DNA of 64,000 nt from Selaginella tamariscina (GCA_003024785.1 PUQB01000023.1:49508-113507), one strand, 5' to 3'. Shown: positions 1 through 13,150, counted from the first letter of the stretch. The notes: generated by a model from the sequence alone, not told the origin. Translations and numbers: made by a program.

Positions 1-2150
1 CCTAGGGTGGGTTGTACCCCTGTCGTGTGGAAGTTTGGGCGGCACAACAGAGGGTTGCACCTTGACGACACAAGCTTAGCTTGCACCGGTAGGAGGTTAA
101 CGAGCTCTTTTGAACCCAGGAAGCCTCACTACATATACTCTACCTTATTTATGTGACGGACCCCCCCCCCCGTTTACCTAAATGAGTAAGTGGGCTGGCA
201 CGGAAATGCCAGCCCTTAGAGAAAACTGGTTGTCCTAACCTAACCCTAAACCTAACCCCTAGGGGGGTATTAGGGCGTGGGGTTAGGGAAACCCTAGGGT
301 TAGGTCAACCCTAGGAGTGTCCCTAACCCTTATTTTGACAAGCTATACTTTATAACCTAGAACGTCAAACCGGGGGAGAGTTCTAGAAAGTAAGTTCTAG
401 CTTCACCTAAGTTTCCTGCAAATACCTAATGACACCCGGCCGGACCATCACCAGATACCCAAGTGCACTAAGTGGGCCTGTTTCCTACTACATCTAGGGT
501 TCGTCACACAACTCGGTAGGTAACAACAATCAAACCCAAAGTAAAGGGTTGAGTCATAGTAAAAACTATGACAAAGTAGCTGCCTCTCCAACTGATCGTG
601 ACGAACACTAATGCCGGCTCTCTTGACCCAATAACCTTTTGGCCTCCGCTTCTCTTGTTCATCTATCTTGAGCTTCGCAAGTAGCTAGACTGCAACAGCT
701 TTTTGAGCTGTCCCAGGAGGAACTCTTCAAAACACTGTAACAATCTCCCCATTTTAAATCTGCTAGAACATTCACCTCCACTGGCAAAACTTTCTGTGTT
801 TAGTATTAGTACGGTTCTTGTCCACAACAACAGCACACCAACACTCAGCTAAACCAACGAGAATCATCTTCAAGTTAACAGCAGCCAAGGTTGAACTGTT
901 CAGATGTGTACATCATTTGCTATTGACTCTGGCAGTGTCATCCACCATTTTGGTAACCGCTTCACTTAGCAACGTAGATGATCCATATTATCTACAAACA
1001 CAAAATTATTGGACCATTTACATTTAAACCAAGAAAAATTACCCTTGCTGCAGTTGTCATCTCCTGCATTTGACTTGGTGAAGGGTTGAATGCTCTAGAA
1101 GTTTCAAACCTCGTTTGACATCCTAAAAGTACATCTCAAATTACAAAAAAAAAAAATGGCAAACACAAAGTAAAAAAGATACCGTTCTAGGTAGCACTTC
1201 AGCTAGAAGTCCTTTCTAAGCATTCCTTGTTGAGAAGTCATTGCATTCTGTAATGGAAGAGCAAGCTTCAGCAAAAATGTGAAAAAATACCTCTCGATTT
1301 GTATAGCTTAGATGAATGAAAGCTGAACGTGCATTTCCTCATCAATATCCTGCAAGTTAGAAACTAAATAGACTTCAAGTGCTTGAACATACCTCTGAGC
1401 TATCATCTTCTACTACAATGGTTTATGTTGATGTATAGAAGCTTGTAAAACTCGCCGTGAAACACCAACCTCATCTAGATGAGCATTTAGTGCATCAATT
1501 GAAGGAACATCACTTGAGGTGCAATTTTCCTTCTTCTTGGAGATGTCTTCATAGAAACAATGTCCAACCCACTGCTTTCCTCTTTTGCCGAGTCATCTGC
1601 ATTGGAATTGAAAAACAAAAAACAGGGATAAAAAAAATCTTACCGGTGCCATGAAGCTTGGCTCCTAGGGCTCGCACCGCCTAAGTCAATTAAATGCCTA
1701 TCTAATTTGGATTCAATCTAGGCCATTGAGGCAATCAACGGTCAGCCATGCATAGATGAGATCATCATATGCTTGGAAATATGTTAGATTCCATACATAG
1801 CCATGGATGACTATGCTAGATTCCACATATATTCTTGAATGAATACTAGATTCTATGATACCCATCCATGCCTATTTAACCCATGTATCCCTAGAAATTG
1901 AAACCCTAAATCACACTTTTGCAGAAAATGGTGGTAAAGTTATGACAAAACCATGGTTTTTTCTCGCCGAAAGTTTTGGAGTATAGTATGCTGCACTTTT
2001 AACTTTGGGCTGACCTTCCTTTCCATAGCTTTCCATGAATAAAATATTCTTTTTTTTAATATGTCAACTACCTCGCTCATAGAATCATGAAAAGTAAGGA
2101 AAAATAGGATTTTTGTGTTATTAAAAAAACAATGAAGGTAAGTTTACTAG
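1..2150. other. No recognisable gene; left-edge intergenic DNA
   Basis: I see no open frame here with a recognisable motif or convincing splice structure. Short frames near 818 and 1457 are unlike any family I know. There is a run of C at about 165-175, a telomere-like patch at 225-345 (separate entry) and AT-rich sequence towards 2150, where the first PPR duplication begins. Confidence 0.5.
225..345. repeat. Degenerate telomere-like repeats, both orientations
   Basis: Short stretches such as CCCTAAACCTAACC and AGGGTTAGG occur in both orientations and are separated by CCCTAGGG-type junctions. They resemble decayed plant telomere repeats (TTTAGGG), but the tract is short and irregular. It is more likely an interstitial remnant than a chromosome end. 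Confidence 0.45.
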
Positions 2151-5065
2151 TTATTTCTTAAACTTTATAATTATAAATTTTATTACCAATAATCTCCACA
2201 TGAACAATTGCCATTTTTCATAACATGGAACTGACTGTCATCTTTACCATTATAATTTTTTAAAGATTTTAGAAATCATCTTAGTCAACCAATGACAATC
2301 GTTACACATCCTTATATTTTAACAACTCTAATAACTTCTCCATGAGGTATATTCAAAATGCCATAAATAATAGCATGCCTCTCAATATGCCCACATAATG
2401 CTTTCTCCTTTTCATCATTCATTATGAATAATTTATATTATATGATTCAGCAACATATCCATTCTTGCATATATTTAAAAAAACTGTTTCAATTTGTCTT
2501 CAACATATGTAGAACCTCCTCCCCAACCATAAATTTAATCATTCTTTCCCAACCCATCCATAACATATGCTTGCTCAGGCAATTTCCAAGCACTAAACTT
2601 CATCTTTGTTTTTAATATCTTCTCTTTCTCTTCCCACATACCCTTACTACCGTATATCTCAGCCATGAGTATATAAGCAGATGCTATATATGATCCAAAT
2701 CCACCAAAGACTTAAAAGCTATCTCCCTATTTCAACATTATTCCATTTGCGACAAGCACTTAAGAGTGTCATCCAAGTTACTGCATCAGGATCACAAGGC
2801 ATTTTTTTGTAACAAAGCAATAGCTTCATCAAATTTATTGCACGACCTAAAAGGTCAACCATACAGGTATAATGCATTACAGTAGGGGTGAGTCCATACT
2901 GCATAGGCATTACCTCAAGATACTCCCATGCCTTTGTTACTAGACCTGCATGGCTACAACATCCAAGCATACACAAAAATTAATAGCATTGGTCGAAAAT
3001 CCTGATTTTGCATTGCCTCAAAAAGGTTAAACACAAAATCAATATTCCCAAACCTACCATAACCTTAAGAGTGCATTCCATTTGATACATTTCTTGTTTG
3101 TGAGTGCAAATCAAATACCTCACGAGCCTCTTCCCATGCTCCCACATTTTGCATAGAAGTCTACCAAAAGATGTTACTACACGAGCATCAAATTTCCTTA
3201 TCTCTGAATGGAACCTACGTCCAATGGCCCAAGGCCCCATTCAAACCACAAGCCTTGAGAAACAGCAACATATGTCACACAATTGGTGCACATCTACACT
3301 CTTTCATTCTAGAGAAGCAGTCTAGGGCAACAAGACTCTGCCCATCGTCTGCATAGCCCAGATCAGAGCAGTCCAAGACACCACGTTCGGCTCCTGATTG
3401 TGTCAAACACGCTCCTAGCATCTACCATGCTGCCACACTGGCATACATGTCTATGAGAGTGTTCTGCACGAATTGATTCATATGCAACCGATATCCAAAT
3501 GTATTTGCTCTACCTTGTTCGAGACACCTTTTCTTCCACTTTCATCTCCATCTGCTACCAATGACGTGCAGGCCTTGAGGGCAGCAAACATATGTCATGG
3601 AATCGGGTGCACACTTTCTCTCGTCCTTCATCCTCGAAAACAAATCCAGGGCAAACAGACCTTGTGCACTATCCGCATATCCCAGGATCACAGCATTCCA
3701 GGACACCACGCCCGGCTCCTGAATACTATATAAACACACTCCTACCGTCTACCATGCTGCCACACTTGGCATACATGTCTATGAGCGTGTTCTGCACAAA
3801 ACCGATTCATATGGCAACCAATCTCCAAATGTTCTCTCTACCTCGTTCCAAACACCTTTTCTTTCCAATTTCACCTCCATCTGCTGCCAGTGACGTGCAG
3901 GCCTTGAGGGCAGCAACATATGTCACAGAATCAGGCGGACATCTGCACTCATCCTTCATCCTCGAAAACAAGTCCAGGCAGCAAGACCTTGTGCACTGTC
4001 CGCATACCCCAGGATCACAGCAGTCCAGGACACCATGCGCGGCTCCTGGATACTGTCAAACACTGTCCGAGCGTCTACCATGCTGCCACACTTGGCATAC
4101 ATGTTGATGAGTGTTGCTGCAACATACATGTTCGACTCGTTCCCAGTTTCCACTGCCTTTGCATGGACTCGTTTCCCCTTGTGTAGGTCCTTTTTCCTGG
4201 TACAGAACTTTAAGTCAGAAAGGAGATCATGGACATGAACATTTCTGATTGCTGATTGTTCCCGCTTCATTTTCCCCCTCCTTATCAAGGCATCAACTGG
4301 TTGGAAGTTGTTGATCCATTCCAAATAGCCATTATCAACCTGATTGATGTGTTGCCTCTGTGCTTCCAAAATCAAATACAATCTCGCCGCATGGAGTACA
4401 CTCGAAACGACCCAGGCCTATGGCCAGTTCTCCAGGTACTGCCAATTCCCTCACATCGCACCTGTGGCCATGCAAAGTGCCAATTATTGCGACTACTCCA
4501 GGTGCTCATACTGGATTACTCAAAAAAAGATGCTATCAGGCGCAGCGCAAGGTAAGGCCGCCTACAGAACCAAGGAAAGGACATTCGTCTACTTGGACTT
4601 CTCAGGCTCCAACCCACAAGTTCTCGTGGCTGGCCACATGCACGTCTTTGATGTCGACTGGGATACCTGGCTTATCATCGATGGTGCTGCAAGCTATGTG
4701 GAAAGTCCAGGACAATTTCTTCAGTGCGTGTCCGACACTAAGGCCAATCACTACGAGTTTGCAAAGCAGGAAGTATACCTGTACATGGAGGCCTGAGGAG
4801 TTGGCTTAGACATCACACACATGCCAGCGATCTGCGTTGGAGTCCTATTTACATGGGTCCAAGGGAGCTAAAGCGACTTATCGACTCCAGTTTTGCGCAT
4901 AAGCGCTGTAGCTGCCTTCATGAACATCTTGAAGAATCCTGAATGCATCAAATAAGTTTTTGCAATAAATCGATACACTACAGGTGCAAAATTTTCTCCT
5001 ATGCTATCGTCTTCTTGTTGCAGGTATCCAGTGATTTTGCCTTGTCTCTCAACCATCCAACAATC
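2150..5065 (-). repeat. Dispersed segmental duplication, copy 1 (carries a PPR gene)
   Basis: This block is similar in sequence to 21,580-25,020 (same orientation) and 38,900-42,080 (opposite orientation). The similarity covers the PPR gene, several hundred bases of AT-rich DNA downstream of it (about 2150-2640) and upstream DNA to about 5065, matched near 24,840-25,010. Because noncoding flanks are shared, the copies arose by DNA-level duplication and not by retroposition. Confidence 0.75.
2594..4509 (-). pseudogene. PLS-class pentatricopeptide repeat protein, copy 1, frameshifted
   Basis: PPR proteins of the PLS class bind organellar RNA and usually direct C-to-U editing. The likely start is the ATG at 4509, homologous to those of copies 2 and 3. 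The best stretch (4381-3956) has a lead-in with KGKRVHAKAVETGNESNMY, then TLINMYAKCGSMVDA (S motif) and MVSWTAVILGYAD (P motif). Downstream the modules continue in other frames: VVSWNAVILGYADSAQG near 3739-3680 and the final segment with WMTLLSACRKWNN near 2790-2740. Module starts at 3464 and 3792 are 328 bp apart, one base off the 327-bp period of the other copies, which is itself a frameshift. At least four frame breaks make it non-coding as written. No DYW domain follows. Confidence 0.75.
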
Positions 5066-5830
5066 TCCTGTACCATGTAAAATAAACAAATGAATTTACA
5101 ATTAAAAAAATTATATTCTATGTTACATACATTTAAATATATACATACGGATCCGTTATCAGTAACGATTGCTCTATAATTACAATGTTCCAACTTGCCT
5201 AATGAAAACTTTACCAACTCCCTAAGTAAATATAGGTCCTATATATCAACACTATGTAAATAACAGGGTTTGTTTTACGATGGACAATAGCTCAAACAGG
5301 CTTCATAAGCTATATTAGAGCCAAGTCCGTAAGCCGCCAGTAGTTACAGAAAGAGCATCCAATGACTTACCAGTTTTGATTCATTGTTCCGCATATAATT
5401 AATTTCAAACAACTTTCCACGTATTGTGTGTGGGCTAATAGTTAATATTAAATACAATAATATATATAATAACTATATATCATACATAGGCTGTATATGT
5501 AATGTAGTATCTGTACGGTATATTATCAAATAATATTACCTGCTGAAACAGATGGCTGGTCATCTCCAAGATAGACCAGGCCTCGAGCAAAAGAAGGCAC
5601 CCGCCTGTTGGCGGAATTTGTCCCCGTTTCTAAAACATATAGATATAGAAAGACGTGTGTAGAACATGTACTCAACTGCGTGCACACGTGTTTTTCTTCT
5701 GTGAGATTTTCAGGCTGGTAATATCCTTGTACTGCGCCCAACACAAGCCTGGCTGGGGATGGTATGTTACACTCCTACAACACAGTATCTGAACTTAGAG
5801 CCTCTAGAGTTGCAGCAAACTGAACTCCGC
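4868..5830 (-). other. Possible exons of an unrecognised host gene
   Basis: On the minus strand several open blocks are bounded by plausible splice signals. One near 5785-5700 contains PSPARLVLGAVQGYYQPEN. One near 5635-5537 contains RVPSFARGLVYLGDDQPS and is followed by a GT donor. One near 5220-5152 contains ELVKFSLGKLEHCNYRAIV before GTATGT. One near 5072-4868 contains GDCWMVERQGKITGYLQQ and runs to a stop. I recognise no family. The last block partly falls in the duplicated PPR flank, so these could be untranslated or chance blocks. Low confidence. Confidence 0.25.
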
Positions 5831-5949
5831 CTCAAAATTGTTGCTCTCTAAATTAGGGTCTTCCCAATTAGAATTAGGGTTATAACCATGAGATCAATCA
5901 CAGTCACCTTTGACCAAGACTATAGACCAACGTTCCATTGTACATTCCT

Positions 5950-7850
5950 TAGTCCTCAAGTACAAAATTTGTACACTTTGCAAAGATTTACGTAATGATT
6001 TTTCTTTAAAACAAGTTGCCTCCTAGTCAAACTCCTCTAACTCTTCAAGTGAGTGTACTAATACTTCTCCATGTTAAAGGCCCTCTTTAGTTAACTCACA
6101 TGAAACACAAAATGTAGTTGCACTCCCTCAGGCAACCTCAACTTATAAGCCACAACATTGATCTTCTTAATGATTTCGTATGGATCAACATGCCGAGGAC
6201 TTAGCTTCTCATGCTTCCTAGTCCTCAACGGTTATAAGAACTACACTTTAATGAGGAAGACTCACACAATCACTTTGTCTCCTACATTGAGTTGTTTGTG
6301 AGTTGCTCTTCATCAACTAGCCTTTTAGCTCAGTCCCAAATCTTCTGACACATCAAAGTATCTCATTCTCCATAGCCAAGCTATGAGCTTGACATCCTCT
6401 CTCACCACTTCCCAGCATATTTCAACATCTACTAGAGACTGAGGATGCTTGCCTTTGTAAGCATATAAGAGTATGCTTACTGTTTTGTAGGCAAACTCAA
6501 CCAAGGTAAGAACTTGTCCCACTGTCCTTGCTTCAACAAACAAGTTCTCAACATATCCTTTAGAACCTAGTTCACACGCTCAATCTAGCCATCTGACTGC
6601 GGGTGATCTCTACTACTAAAGTTCACCTTAGTGCCAAGTCCTCTATAGAACTTCACCCAAAATGCTGAAGTGAATTTGTCTCGGTCACAACGATGTTCTC
6701 TAGCATCCCATGCCAGGATACACATGCATCAGATACAACAATGCGAACTCCTTTGTTGTTACATTCGTCTTTAAATGAATGAATTAGCATACTTGCTTAA
6801 GTGATCCACAATGCACACATGTTATTACAACATAGTTCCTTGGATGTGTAATAAAATCCATAAAGAACTCTCCCATCTTCCTTGAGGCACTTCCAAAGTC
6901 ATCAGTCCAGGCTAAGCCACTCTCTCAGCCTTAATGACTGGCACTTAGCACAAGTGCAAAGTATCCACAATGTCTTGCTTCATGTTAGGCCAAAAAAATC
7001 GATGTTTCATCAAGTCAACATCTTGTTCTCTCCTATCTAGCAATGGACTATTATGCATCTTTGCATACTGTAACAAGCTTGTTGTTTGAAGCATTACTAG
7101 GCGTTGCTTGTACAGTAGTAACCATTCTACAGCATGCTCCACCAAACTACTAAGATAATGTTAACAAGTTAGATCCTTACCGTGAATAAGAAATAACTCT
7201 TCGATCTTTTTAATCACTCAATTGTCTAATACAAGAAAGACCATATGCAACCATGTTCTTTCCTCCTTATAATGGATAGTCATAAGTCTTGAAAACTTGT
7301 GTGGAAACACTTACCAATGAGCCTGCTTAGCATTTAATCCTTTTGATTTAAGAAATGCCTCAAAGGTTTATAATCAGTAAACACTTTGAAGGGATGCCCA
7401 GGTGTGCACGGCATGCATGACAGCCATCAATTCTGATCTAAGTCACGTTCAACATACGTATCATTTAGCTTTCGCTTCAAAAGCAATGACATGACTAGCT
7501 TCATAAGAACCTCCAATGGCATAGCCACACACTTTGTACACCTCATAAGATCATTTATTAGCAATAGCTAACATTGGTGCTATTGTCAGGCAGTCTTCAA
7601 AGTCAAATGTTGCATTCTGCCTTGTAGACCATTCAAATGCAACATTCTTCCTCATCAAAGATGTTAAAGGAGAGCTAAATGACTAAAGCCTTGAATGAAC
7701 AGATGATAGTAATTGCCAAGCCCATAAATTCTGAGCTCTTGCACGTCCTTAGGCATAGGCCAATGCCTCACTACATCTACCTTAGGATCAGGAGCAACAC
7801 CACTTAAAACAATATGCCCAAAGTACTCTCCTCCTCCTTAGCAAACTCAC
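5950..7850 (-). mobile_element. Decayed Ty3/gypsy pol (RT end to integrase C-terminus)
   Basis: Reading the minus strand from 7850 there are: the end of reverse transcriptase (GHIVLSGVAPDPK, then VDVVRHWPMPKDVQELR); RNase H-like remains around 7650-7400; the integrase zinc-binding region (MKHRFFWPNMKQDIV, about 7010-6960); and an integrase C-terminal GPY/F-like module (PYEIIKKINVVAYKLRLPEG, about 6180-6110, then FVFHVS). The module order and the GPY/F segment match element A, so both belong to related chromovirus-type gypsy elements. Many stops and frameshifts show long decay. I found no LTRs. Confidence 0.75.
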
Positions 7851-8059
7851 TCAAGAGCTTAGCATATAGTTCTTCTCCTAAGAGTCTTAGCACTGACATA
7901 TATGCTCCACATGCTCCTGTTGAGTAGTACTTAGGCATCATAAAATTTTTAGTTACACGTGTTTCATTAGGAAAGTATAACAGGGAAAATACCAAAAACT
8001 ATATATGGTGAAAATACGAGAGCTAGAGAAGAACATAGAACATACATGATTCAGGTATT

Positions 8060-8190
8060 ACAGACGGCAATTCAAAGGGAACCGGAATATGGCAGTTCCA
8101 GGAGAAATAGGAATACGGCAGTTTCAGAGGGAACCGGAATACGGCAGTTTCAGAGGGAACCAGAATATGGTAGTTCCATAGAACGGAATA
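8060..8190 (+). repeat. Short tandem repeat, about 26 bp unit
   Basis: Four to five copies of a unit built on GGGAACCGGAATACGGCAG with variants. They lie within the left half of the family-C LTR. Confidence 0.7.
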
Positions 8191-8553
8191 CAACAGTTCC
8201 AGATTTCAACGTATTACGTTTAAGAGAGCAGTTATAACGACATTAGGAAGTTACGAACCAACTAGATAAGATTCAAGGAAGTTATGATAACTGAATGTAC
8301 TGGCTGGAAGTGTGGGTATAAATATATGAAGTTAGGGGTAGGAAAGCATCTCGGGGTATACTGAATATTATACTATGTTTTGACAATATATACTCTCCTC
8401 TTACTCTCACTCTTCAGTATCATACTTGATATCTACTTCTCATTTCTACTGCGTTCGGGATCCACAGTATTACTTACTATATCTATTCTCTTCTACTATC
8501 TTTGGTATCTTACTTGATTCTTTGATTACTACTGCATCGAGTGATCTGAGTAC

Positions 8554-8764
8554 TGTTATGACCATATAACGAATCAAAGAATATTCCCCAGAAAGGTATA
8601 ACCTAGAATATTCCTAAGGAGTTATACCTAGATCTAAGAGAGAATTAAGGGCACACTACTATTGGAAGCCTTTCTTGGAGAGCAGCGTGTGGAGACTAGA
8701 GACAGCTCGGGGGAGGTCGGGTGGTATTGTGAGGGTCTCTAGATTGTACGTAGGGTGCCTAACA
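8554..8764 (+). repeat. 5' LTR of element A
   Basis: Starts TGTTATGACC and ends GGTGCCTAACA. It is 211 bp, short for plant gypsy elements. It matches 13,164-13,372 with about seven differences, mostly small indels. Confidence 0.93.
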
Positions 8765-8767
8765 ATT

Positions 8768-8788
8768 TGGTATCGGAGGCAGGTTCGA
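8768..8788 (+). other. Primer binding site of element A (initiator Met tRNA type)
   Basis: The sequence TGGTATCGGAGGCAGG lies a few bases after the 5' LTR. It resembles the common plant primer site TGGTATCAGAG, complementary to the 3' end of initiator methionine tRNA, with a few mismatches. Confidence 0.7.
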
Positions 8789-8789
8789 G

Positions 8790-9849
8790 ATGAGTGACCG
8801 ATGGGAAGGAGAAGACAACACCAATGAGGAGTGGAAACCAGGAAATCGTGCTCGAATTATACGCTATGGCGAAGGATTCCAAGCAATTTCAAGAGTACGT
8901 GACTGGTTCCTTGGAGGTGATTCGTGAGCGGTTGGATACTATTGAAGATCAACTTGCTCAAGGAACCGTGACTGGTAAGAGCAGGGTGCTAGATCGTCTT
9001 CGCGTTCCACCTTTTACCGGTAAAGAATCTGCGGATGAGGCTATGAGTTGGCTTGAGATAGCAGCGAACTTGCTCACTGCACAGGGAGTAACTACCGAGC
9101 AGGCTATGATAGCTGTATCAGTAGCCTTGAAGGATAAAGCTGCGAGGTGGTGGACACGCATTCGAAATCAGCGCCAGTTAGCTCACCAGGAGATGATTGC
9201 AACTTGGGAGGAGTTCTCTGAGCTATTTAAGAAGGAGTATGCTCCTCGGTTCGATGTGTCTCATGCAAGGCGTGAATTGCGACATTTAGAGCAAGGGAAG
9301 ATGACCTTGGACGATTACATTGAGAAATTGAGTCAATTACTTTGCCGTGTACCTGACGTGTCTGTCAACCAGCAGAAGGATTATTTTGTAGATGGGCTGC
9401 GAAGTGCTAACTTGCGTAGACATCTTAACTCGGTGATTCAGTCCAAGACTTTAGAGGAGCTGTTCGAATATGCTCGCTTGCTAAATGAGGAGGATAAGGT
9501 GTTTAAGGAGAATGAGCGACATGGCAAGAAGCGTGGTAGGAGCACCTCTCCAAGTCCTCGTGAGCACCAGGAGTATAGAGGGAATAGCCATCGTGCTAGG
9601 CCGAAGTCCAAGCTGGTAGCTTCTAGTTCTTATCGCACCGACAATCGGCCTAAGAAGATTGTCAAGGTGTTTGATAGTGAACGTTGCCACCTGTGTGGAG
9701 AGGTGGGACACTGGAAGGCCAATTGTCCAGGAGGAACAAGCCCAAGGGCAAGGGGTTCAATGGTGACAAGGACAAGGAGACACCTAAGAAGCTTCAGGAG
9801 ATGGAGCGTGGAGAGGAACACAAGGGAGATAGTTCTAACCACGAGGTAA
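8790..9849 (+). CDS. Gag polyprotein of element A
   Basis: Gag packages the element's RNA into cytoplasmic particles. The product has a retrotransposon gag domain (around residues 60-240 of the frame read from 8794) with [16 protein letters not shown] and [17 protein letters not shown], a basic linker, and one CCHC zinc knuckle, [14 protein letters not shown], near 9685-9726. The first ATG after the LTR is 8790 ([15 protein letters not shown]), but that frame stops early; the long frame's first ATG is 8824, so a frameshift near the start is likely. After the knuckle the arginine-rich tail looks like a wrong frame, while [18 protein letters not shown] in the next frame looks authentic. Confidence 0.85.
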
Positions 9850-9853
9850 ATTT

Positions 9854-11128
9854 TTGTCTGTTCTTGCTCGACAGGTAAACTGCATGGCACGGGAGGAGCC
9901 ACACACACGTGCTATTGTGGTGGAGGGACGACTTGGTGAACGTCCAGTGCGAATCCTCTTGGATAGCGGAAGTAGCGATAACTTTGTATCAGCAAAGTTA
10001 GTGCAGGAGTGCAGCTTGCCCATGAAGACTGTGCCTCAATACGAGATTGAGGGCTCAGCTACTGTCACACAGAGCTGGAATGCTTGTGTGGAGGAGTTAC
10101 AGCTGACGGTTGGCAAAACTCAGCTGGTGGAGACTTTCTTCCTTGCGGAGCTAGCGCGTGTGGACCTCATCCTTGGGATGAGCTGGCTGGAGCGTGTGGA
10201 TCCTGAGATCAAGTGGAGCATCAAGCGAGTGAAGCTTGAGTACAGTGGAGTGAAAGACACTTGGTTTGGAACAAGGCTTGAGTCTCCAAACAAGTATCTT
10301 TCTACTATGTCTTTGAAGAAATATCTCCGTAATAAAGAAGATCAAGTCTTTCTGATGTATATACGTGAGTTAGATTCTTCTAATGTCACATTGGGCGAGG
10401 CTGCTGTGCAAGTTGTCCTTGAGGAATTTGCTGATGTCTTCCCTCCTGAGCTACCTCATGGCTTACCACCTGCAAGAGGTGTGGAGCATGAGATTGTGTT
10501 GGAACAGGGTACGAAAGCCATTTACCGTAAGCCGTTCCGACTGAGCCATGCTGAGGAGCAAGAGGTTAAGAGACAAGTGATGGAGCTATTGGAATATGGC
10601 TTCATACAACCGAGCAAGTCTCCATTTGGTGCACCAGTATTGCTTGTCAGGAAGAAGGATGGCACCATGAGGATGTGCATAGACTACAGAGCTCTCAACA
10701 AGCAAACAGTGAAGGACAGGATGCCCATGCCACGTGTGGATACTATCATGGATCATCTCGGTGGAGCCAGAGTGTTCACCAAGATAGACTTGCGTAGCGG
10801 GTATCATCAGATTGCTGTGAAGGAGGCAGATATCTACAAAACTGCTTTCAACACTAGCTTCGGGCATTTTGAGTTCACTGTTATGCCATTTGGCTTAACA
10901 AATGCCCCAGCCACATTCACTCGGTTGATGACTGAGGTGTTTGGTGACTACTTGCATGATTTTGTGGAGATCTTCCTCGACGATATTCTTATTTACAGTA
11001 AGAATATGAAGGAGCATGTGGAGCATTTGCGGAGAGTTCTTCAATTGCTGAGGAGAACAAGCTCTATGCAAAGAAGAGCAAATGTGCATTTGCTCAGTGC
11101 GAAGTGGAGTATTTGGGTCACATTGTGA
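9854..11128 (+). CDS. Pol of element A, part 1: protease and reverse transcriptase
   Basis: The aspartic protease appears first ([16 protein letters not shown], catalytic DSG), with [15 protein letters not shown] downstream. The RT follows: [67 protein letters not shown] and the catalytic FLDDILIYS (the more usual first residue is Y). The frame has no natural ATG start and is presumably made as a fusion with Gag. It is lost near 11,050, where the correct sequence ([20 protein letters not shown]) is in the next frame, so one small indel separates it from part 2. Confidence 0.92.
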   Translation: MSVLARQVNCMAREEPHTRAIVVEGRLGERPVRILLDSGSSDNFVSAKLVQECSLPMKTVPQYEIEGSATVTQSWNACVEELQLTVGKTQLVETFFLAELARVDLILGMSWLERVDPEIKWSIKRVKLEYSGVKDTWFGTRLESPNKYLSTMSLKKYLRNKEDQVFLMYIRELDSSNVTLGEAAVQVVLEEFADVFPPELPHGLPPARGVEHEIVLEQGTKAIYRKPFRLSHAEEQEVKRQVMELLEYGFIQPSKSPFGAPVLLVRKKDGTMRMCIDYRALNKQTVKDRMPMPRVDTIMDHLGGARVFTKIDLRSGYHQIAVKEADIYKTAFNTSFGHFEFTVMPFGLTNAPATFTRLMTEVFGDYLHDFVEIFLDDILIYSKNMKEHVEHLRRVLQLLRRTSSMQRRANVHLLSAKWSIWVTL

Positions 11129-13119
11129 CGCCAAGTGGAGTGAAGACTGATCCACAGAAGGTGGCAGTGGTGGAGCAATGGCCAGTTCCTAGCAATGCAC
11201 AAGAGTTACGGAGTTTCTTGGGCATGGCTGGTTATTACCGGCGGTATGTCAAGGATTATGCCAAGAAAGCTTCTCCGTTAACTAGGTTGCTAAGGAAGGA
11301 CGTTCCCTTTGCATGGAGTGCTTCAGAGGAGAGCAGTTTCCAAGCTTTGAAACAAGCTTTGGTACGTGCACCAGTTTTATGTATTGCAGATCCCTCTAAG
11401 CCTTATGAGGTATCGTGTGATGCAAGTGGAGTGGCCATTGGAGCTGTACTTATGCAAGAGGGAAGGCCTATTGCTTATGAGAGTCGTACTTTGAATCCTG
11501 CAGAGCAACGGTACTCAACGTATGAGCAAGAACTACTGGCTATTGTTAATGCATTACGAGTTTGGAGGCACTATCTTTATGGTGCAAGTTTCAAGGTGTT
11601 TACAGATCACAAGCCTTTGGTGTATCTGTTCACACAGAAAGAGTTAAACTCTCGGCAAGCTCGCTGGATGGTTAAGCTCATGGAGTTTGGCGAATTTCCT
11701 ATTGAGCATCGCGCAGGAAAGACTAACGTGGTGGCAGATGCTTTGTCACGCGTTAGGAGAGCCACAGTAGTGGGAGAATTCCAAACACGCTTATGTAATG
11801 CATTAACAAGGACGGTCAGTGAGTTTAGCCAAGTAGTTCAACATGCTCAAGCACAAGACGCCGAGGTGCAGGAGCTCAAAGGACAGCTAGAGCCACCATT
11901 CTCATTTCAGGATGGGGTTTTGTACTACAATGGCCGTGTGTACCTTCCTCGTGTGGACCATTTGATCAACCAGGTACTATATTTTCATCATGATCGCCCG
12001 GAGGCTGGTCATTTTGGGGGGAGGAAAACGTATGAGTTGATCAAGAGGAGGTTCTACTGGAGGAATATGAAAGCTGATATCATAGAGTACTGCAGGACTT
12101 GTGACAAGTGTCAGCAAGTAAAGGTGCCCAGGGAGAAACCAGGTGGGCTATTAGTACCATTGCCTATTCCAGACAGGCGATGGGGCAGTATCTCTATGGA
12201 CTTTGTCACCCATTTGCCAAGGACACAGAGGCAGAATGAACAGGTGTGGGTCATTGTGGACAGGTTGACAAAGTTTGTCAAGTTAGTTCCCTTGGGGAAG
12301 AATGTGAATGCATCCGAGCTGGCTACGATGTATTTACAACATGTATTTCCTATCCACGGATTTCCAGATGATATTGTAAGTGATAGGGACTCCAAGTTCA
12401 CTTCTAGCTTTTGGAGAGGCTTTTCTAAGTGCATAGAAGTGAAGCTTAAGCTGTGTAGTGGAGATCATCCCGAAACAGATGGGCAAACAGAGAGGGTGAA
12501 CCAAGTTCTGGAAGATATGCTAAGGTGCACTATTAACCAGAAGGAAGGTCAGTGGGATAAGTATATTCCATTACTCGAGTTTGCTTATAATAACAGCCAG
12601 CACAGTGGCATTGGAATGAGTCCATACTATGCTATGTTTGGACGACATCCCAAGACAGCTTTTGAGCTCGGTTTAGCAAGTAAGAAGGCTCAAGGCAACA
12701 TGGATGAGGAAGCTAAAGATCTGAGTGTTGAACTTGAAAACATTCAGAGTTTGTGCAAGAAGAACTTACAAGCAGCTCAGAGCCGAGCTATCAAGTTTGC
12801 TAATGAGCACAGAAGCTTCCGAGAGTTCCAGGTGGGGGATTATGTATATCTCCGAGTGGTATTTGCCACACATGTAAGGCGGAACACAGTTGTGGCCTTA
12901 CGGAAGGGACGCAATGATAAGTTGTCTCCCAGGTACTCAGGTCCTTATGAGATTCTGGAGCGTATCGGTAAGGTGGCATATCGACTACGGCTGCCAGAAG
13001 GAGTGAGGGTGCACCCAGTGTTTCACGTTAGCCAGTTAAAGAGAGTACTCACAAGGAACGAGTCCCGGGTAGATTCTTTGTGGATGTACGAGGCTAATGA
13101 TACAGGACCAATTGAGTAA
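11104..13119 (+). CDS. Pol of element A, part 2: RNase H and integrase
   Basis: It begins at the end of RT ([18 protein letters not shown]) and continues with the RNase H domain ([44 protein letters not shown]). The integrase has an HHCC finger ([15 protein letters not shown] to [11 protein letters not shown]), the DDE core ([43 protein letters not shown]) and a C-terminal GPY/F module ([16 protein letters not shown]). It stops at 13,117-13,119 with no chromodomain after [11 protein letters not shown]. The GPY/F module without a chromodomain suggests a chromovirus relative that has lost its targeting domain. Confidence 0.93.
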   Translation: MEYLGHIVTPSGVKTDPQKVAVVEQWPVPSNAQELRSFLGMAGYYRRYVKDYAKKASPLTRLLRKDVPFAWSASEESSFQALKQALVRAPVLCIADPSKPYEVSCDASGVAIGAVLMQEGRPIAYESRTLNPAEQRYSTYEQELLAIVNALRVWRHYLYGASFKVFTDHKPLVYLFTQKELNSRQARWMVKLMEFGEFPIEHRAGKTNVVADALSRVRRATVVGEFQTRLCNALTRTVSEFSQVVQHAQAQDAEVQELKGQLEPPFSFQDGVLYYNGRVYLPRVDHLINQVLYFHHDRPEAGHFGGRKTYELIKRRFYWRNMKADIIEYCRTCDKCQQVKVPREKPGGLLVPLPIPDRRWGSISMDFVTHLPRTQRQNEQVWVIVDRLTKFVKLVPLGKNVNASELATMYLQHVFPIHGFPDDIVSDRDSKFTSSFWRGFSKCIEVKLKLCSGDHPETDGQTERVNQVLEDMLRCTINQKEGQWDKYIPLLEFAYNNSQHSGIGMSPYYAMFGRHPKTAFELGLASKKAQGNMDEEAKDLSVELENIQSLCKKNLQAAQSRAIKFANEHRSFREFQVGDYVYLRVVFATHVRRNTVVALRKGRNDKLSPRYSGPYEILERIGKVAYRLRLPEGVRVHPVFHVSQLKRVLTRNESRVDSLWMYEANDTGPIE

Positions 13120-13150
13120 GTTATACTGCCCTTGAGGACAAGGACTTGCT

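Noticed and set aside
818-1654. Short frames at 818-1027 and 1457-1654
   Set aside because: No motif, no homology I recognise and no splice context.
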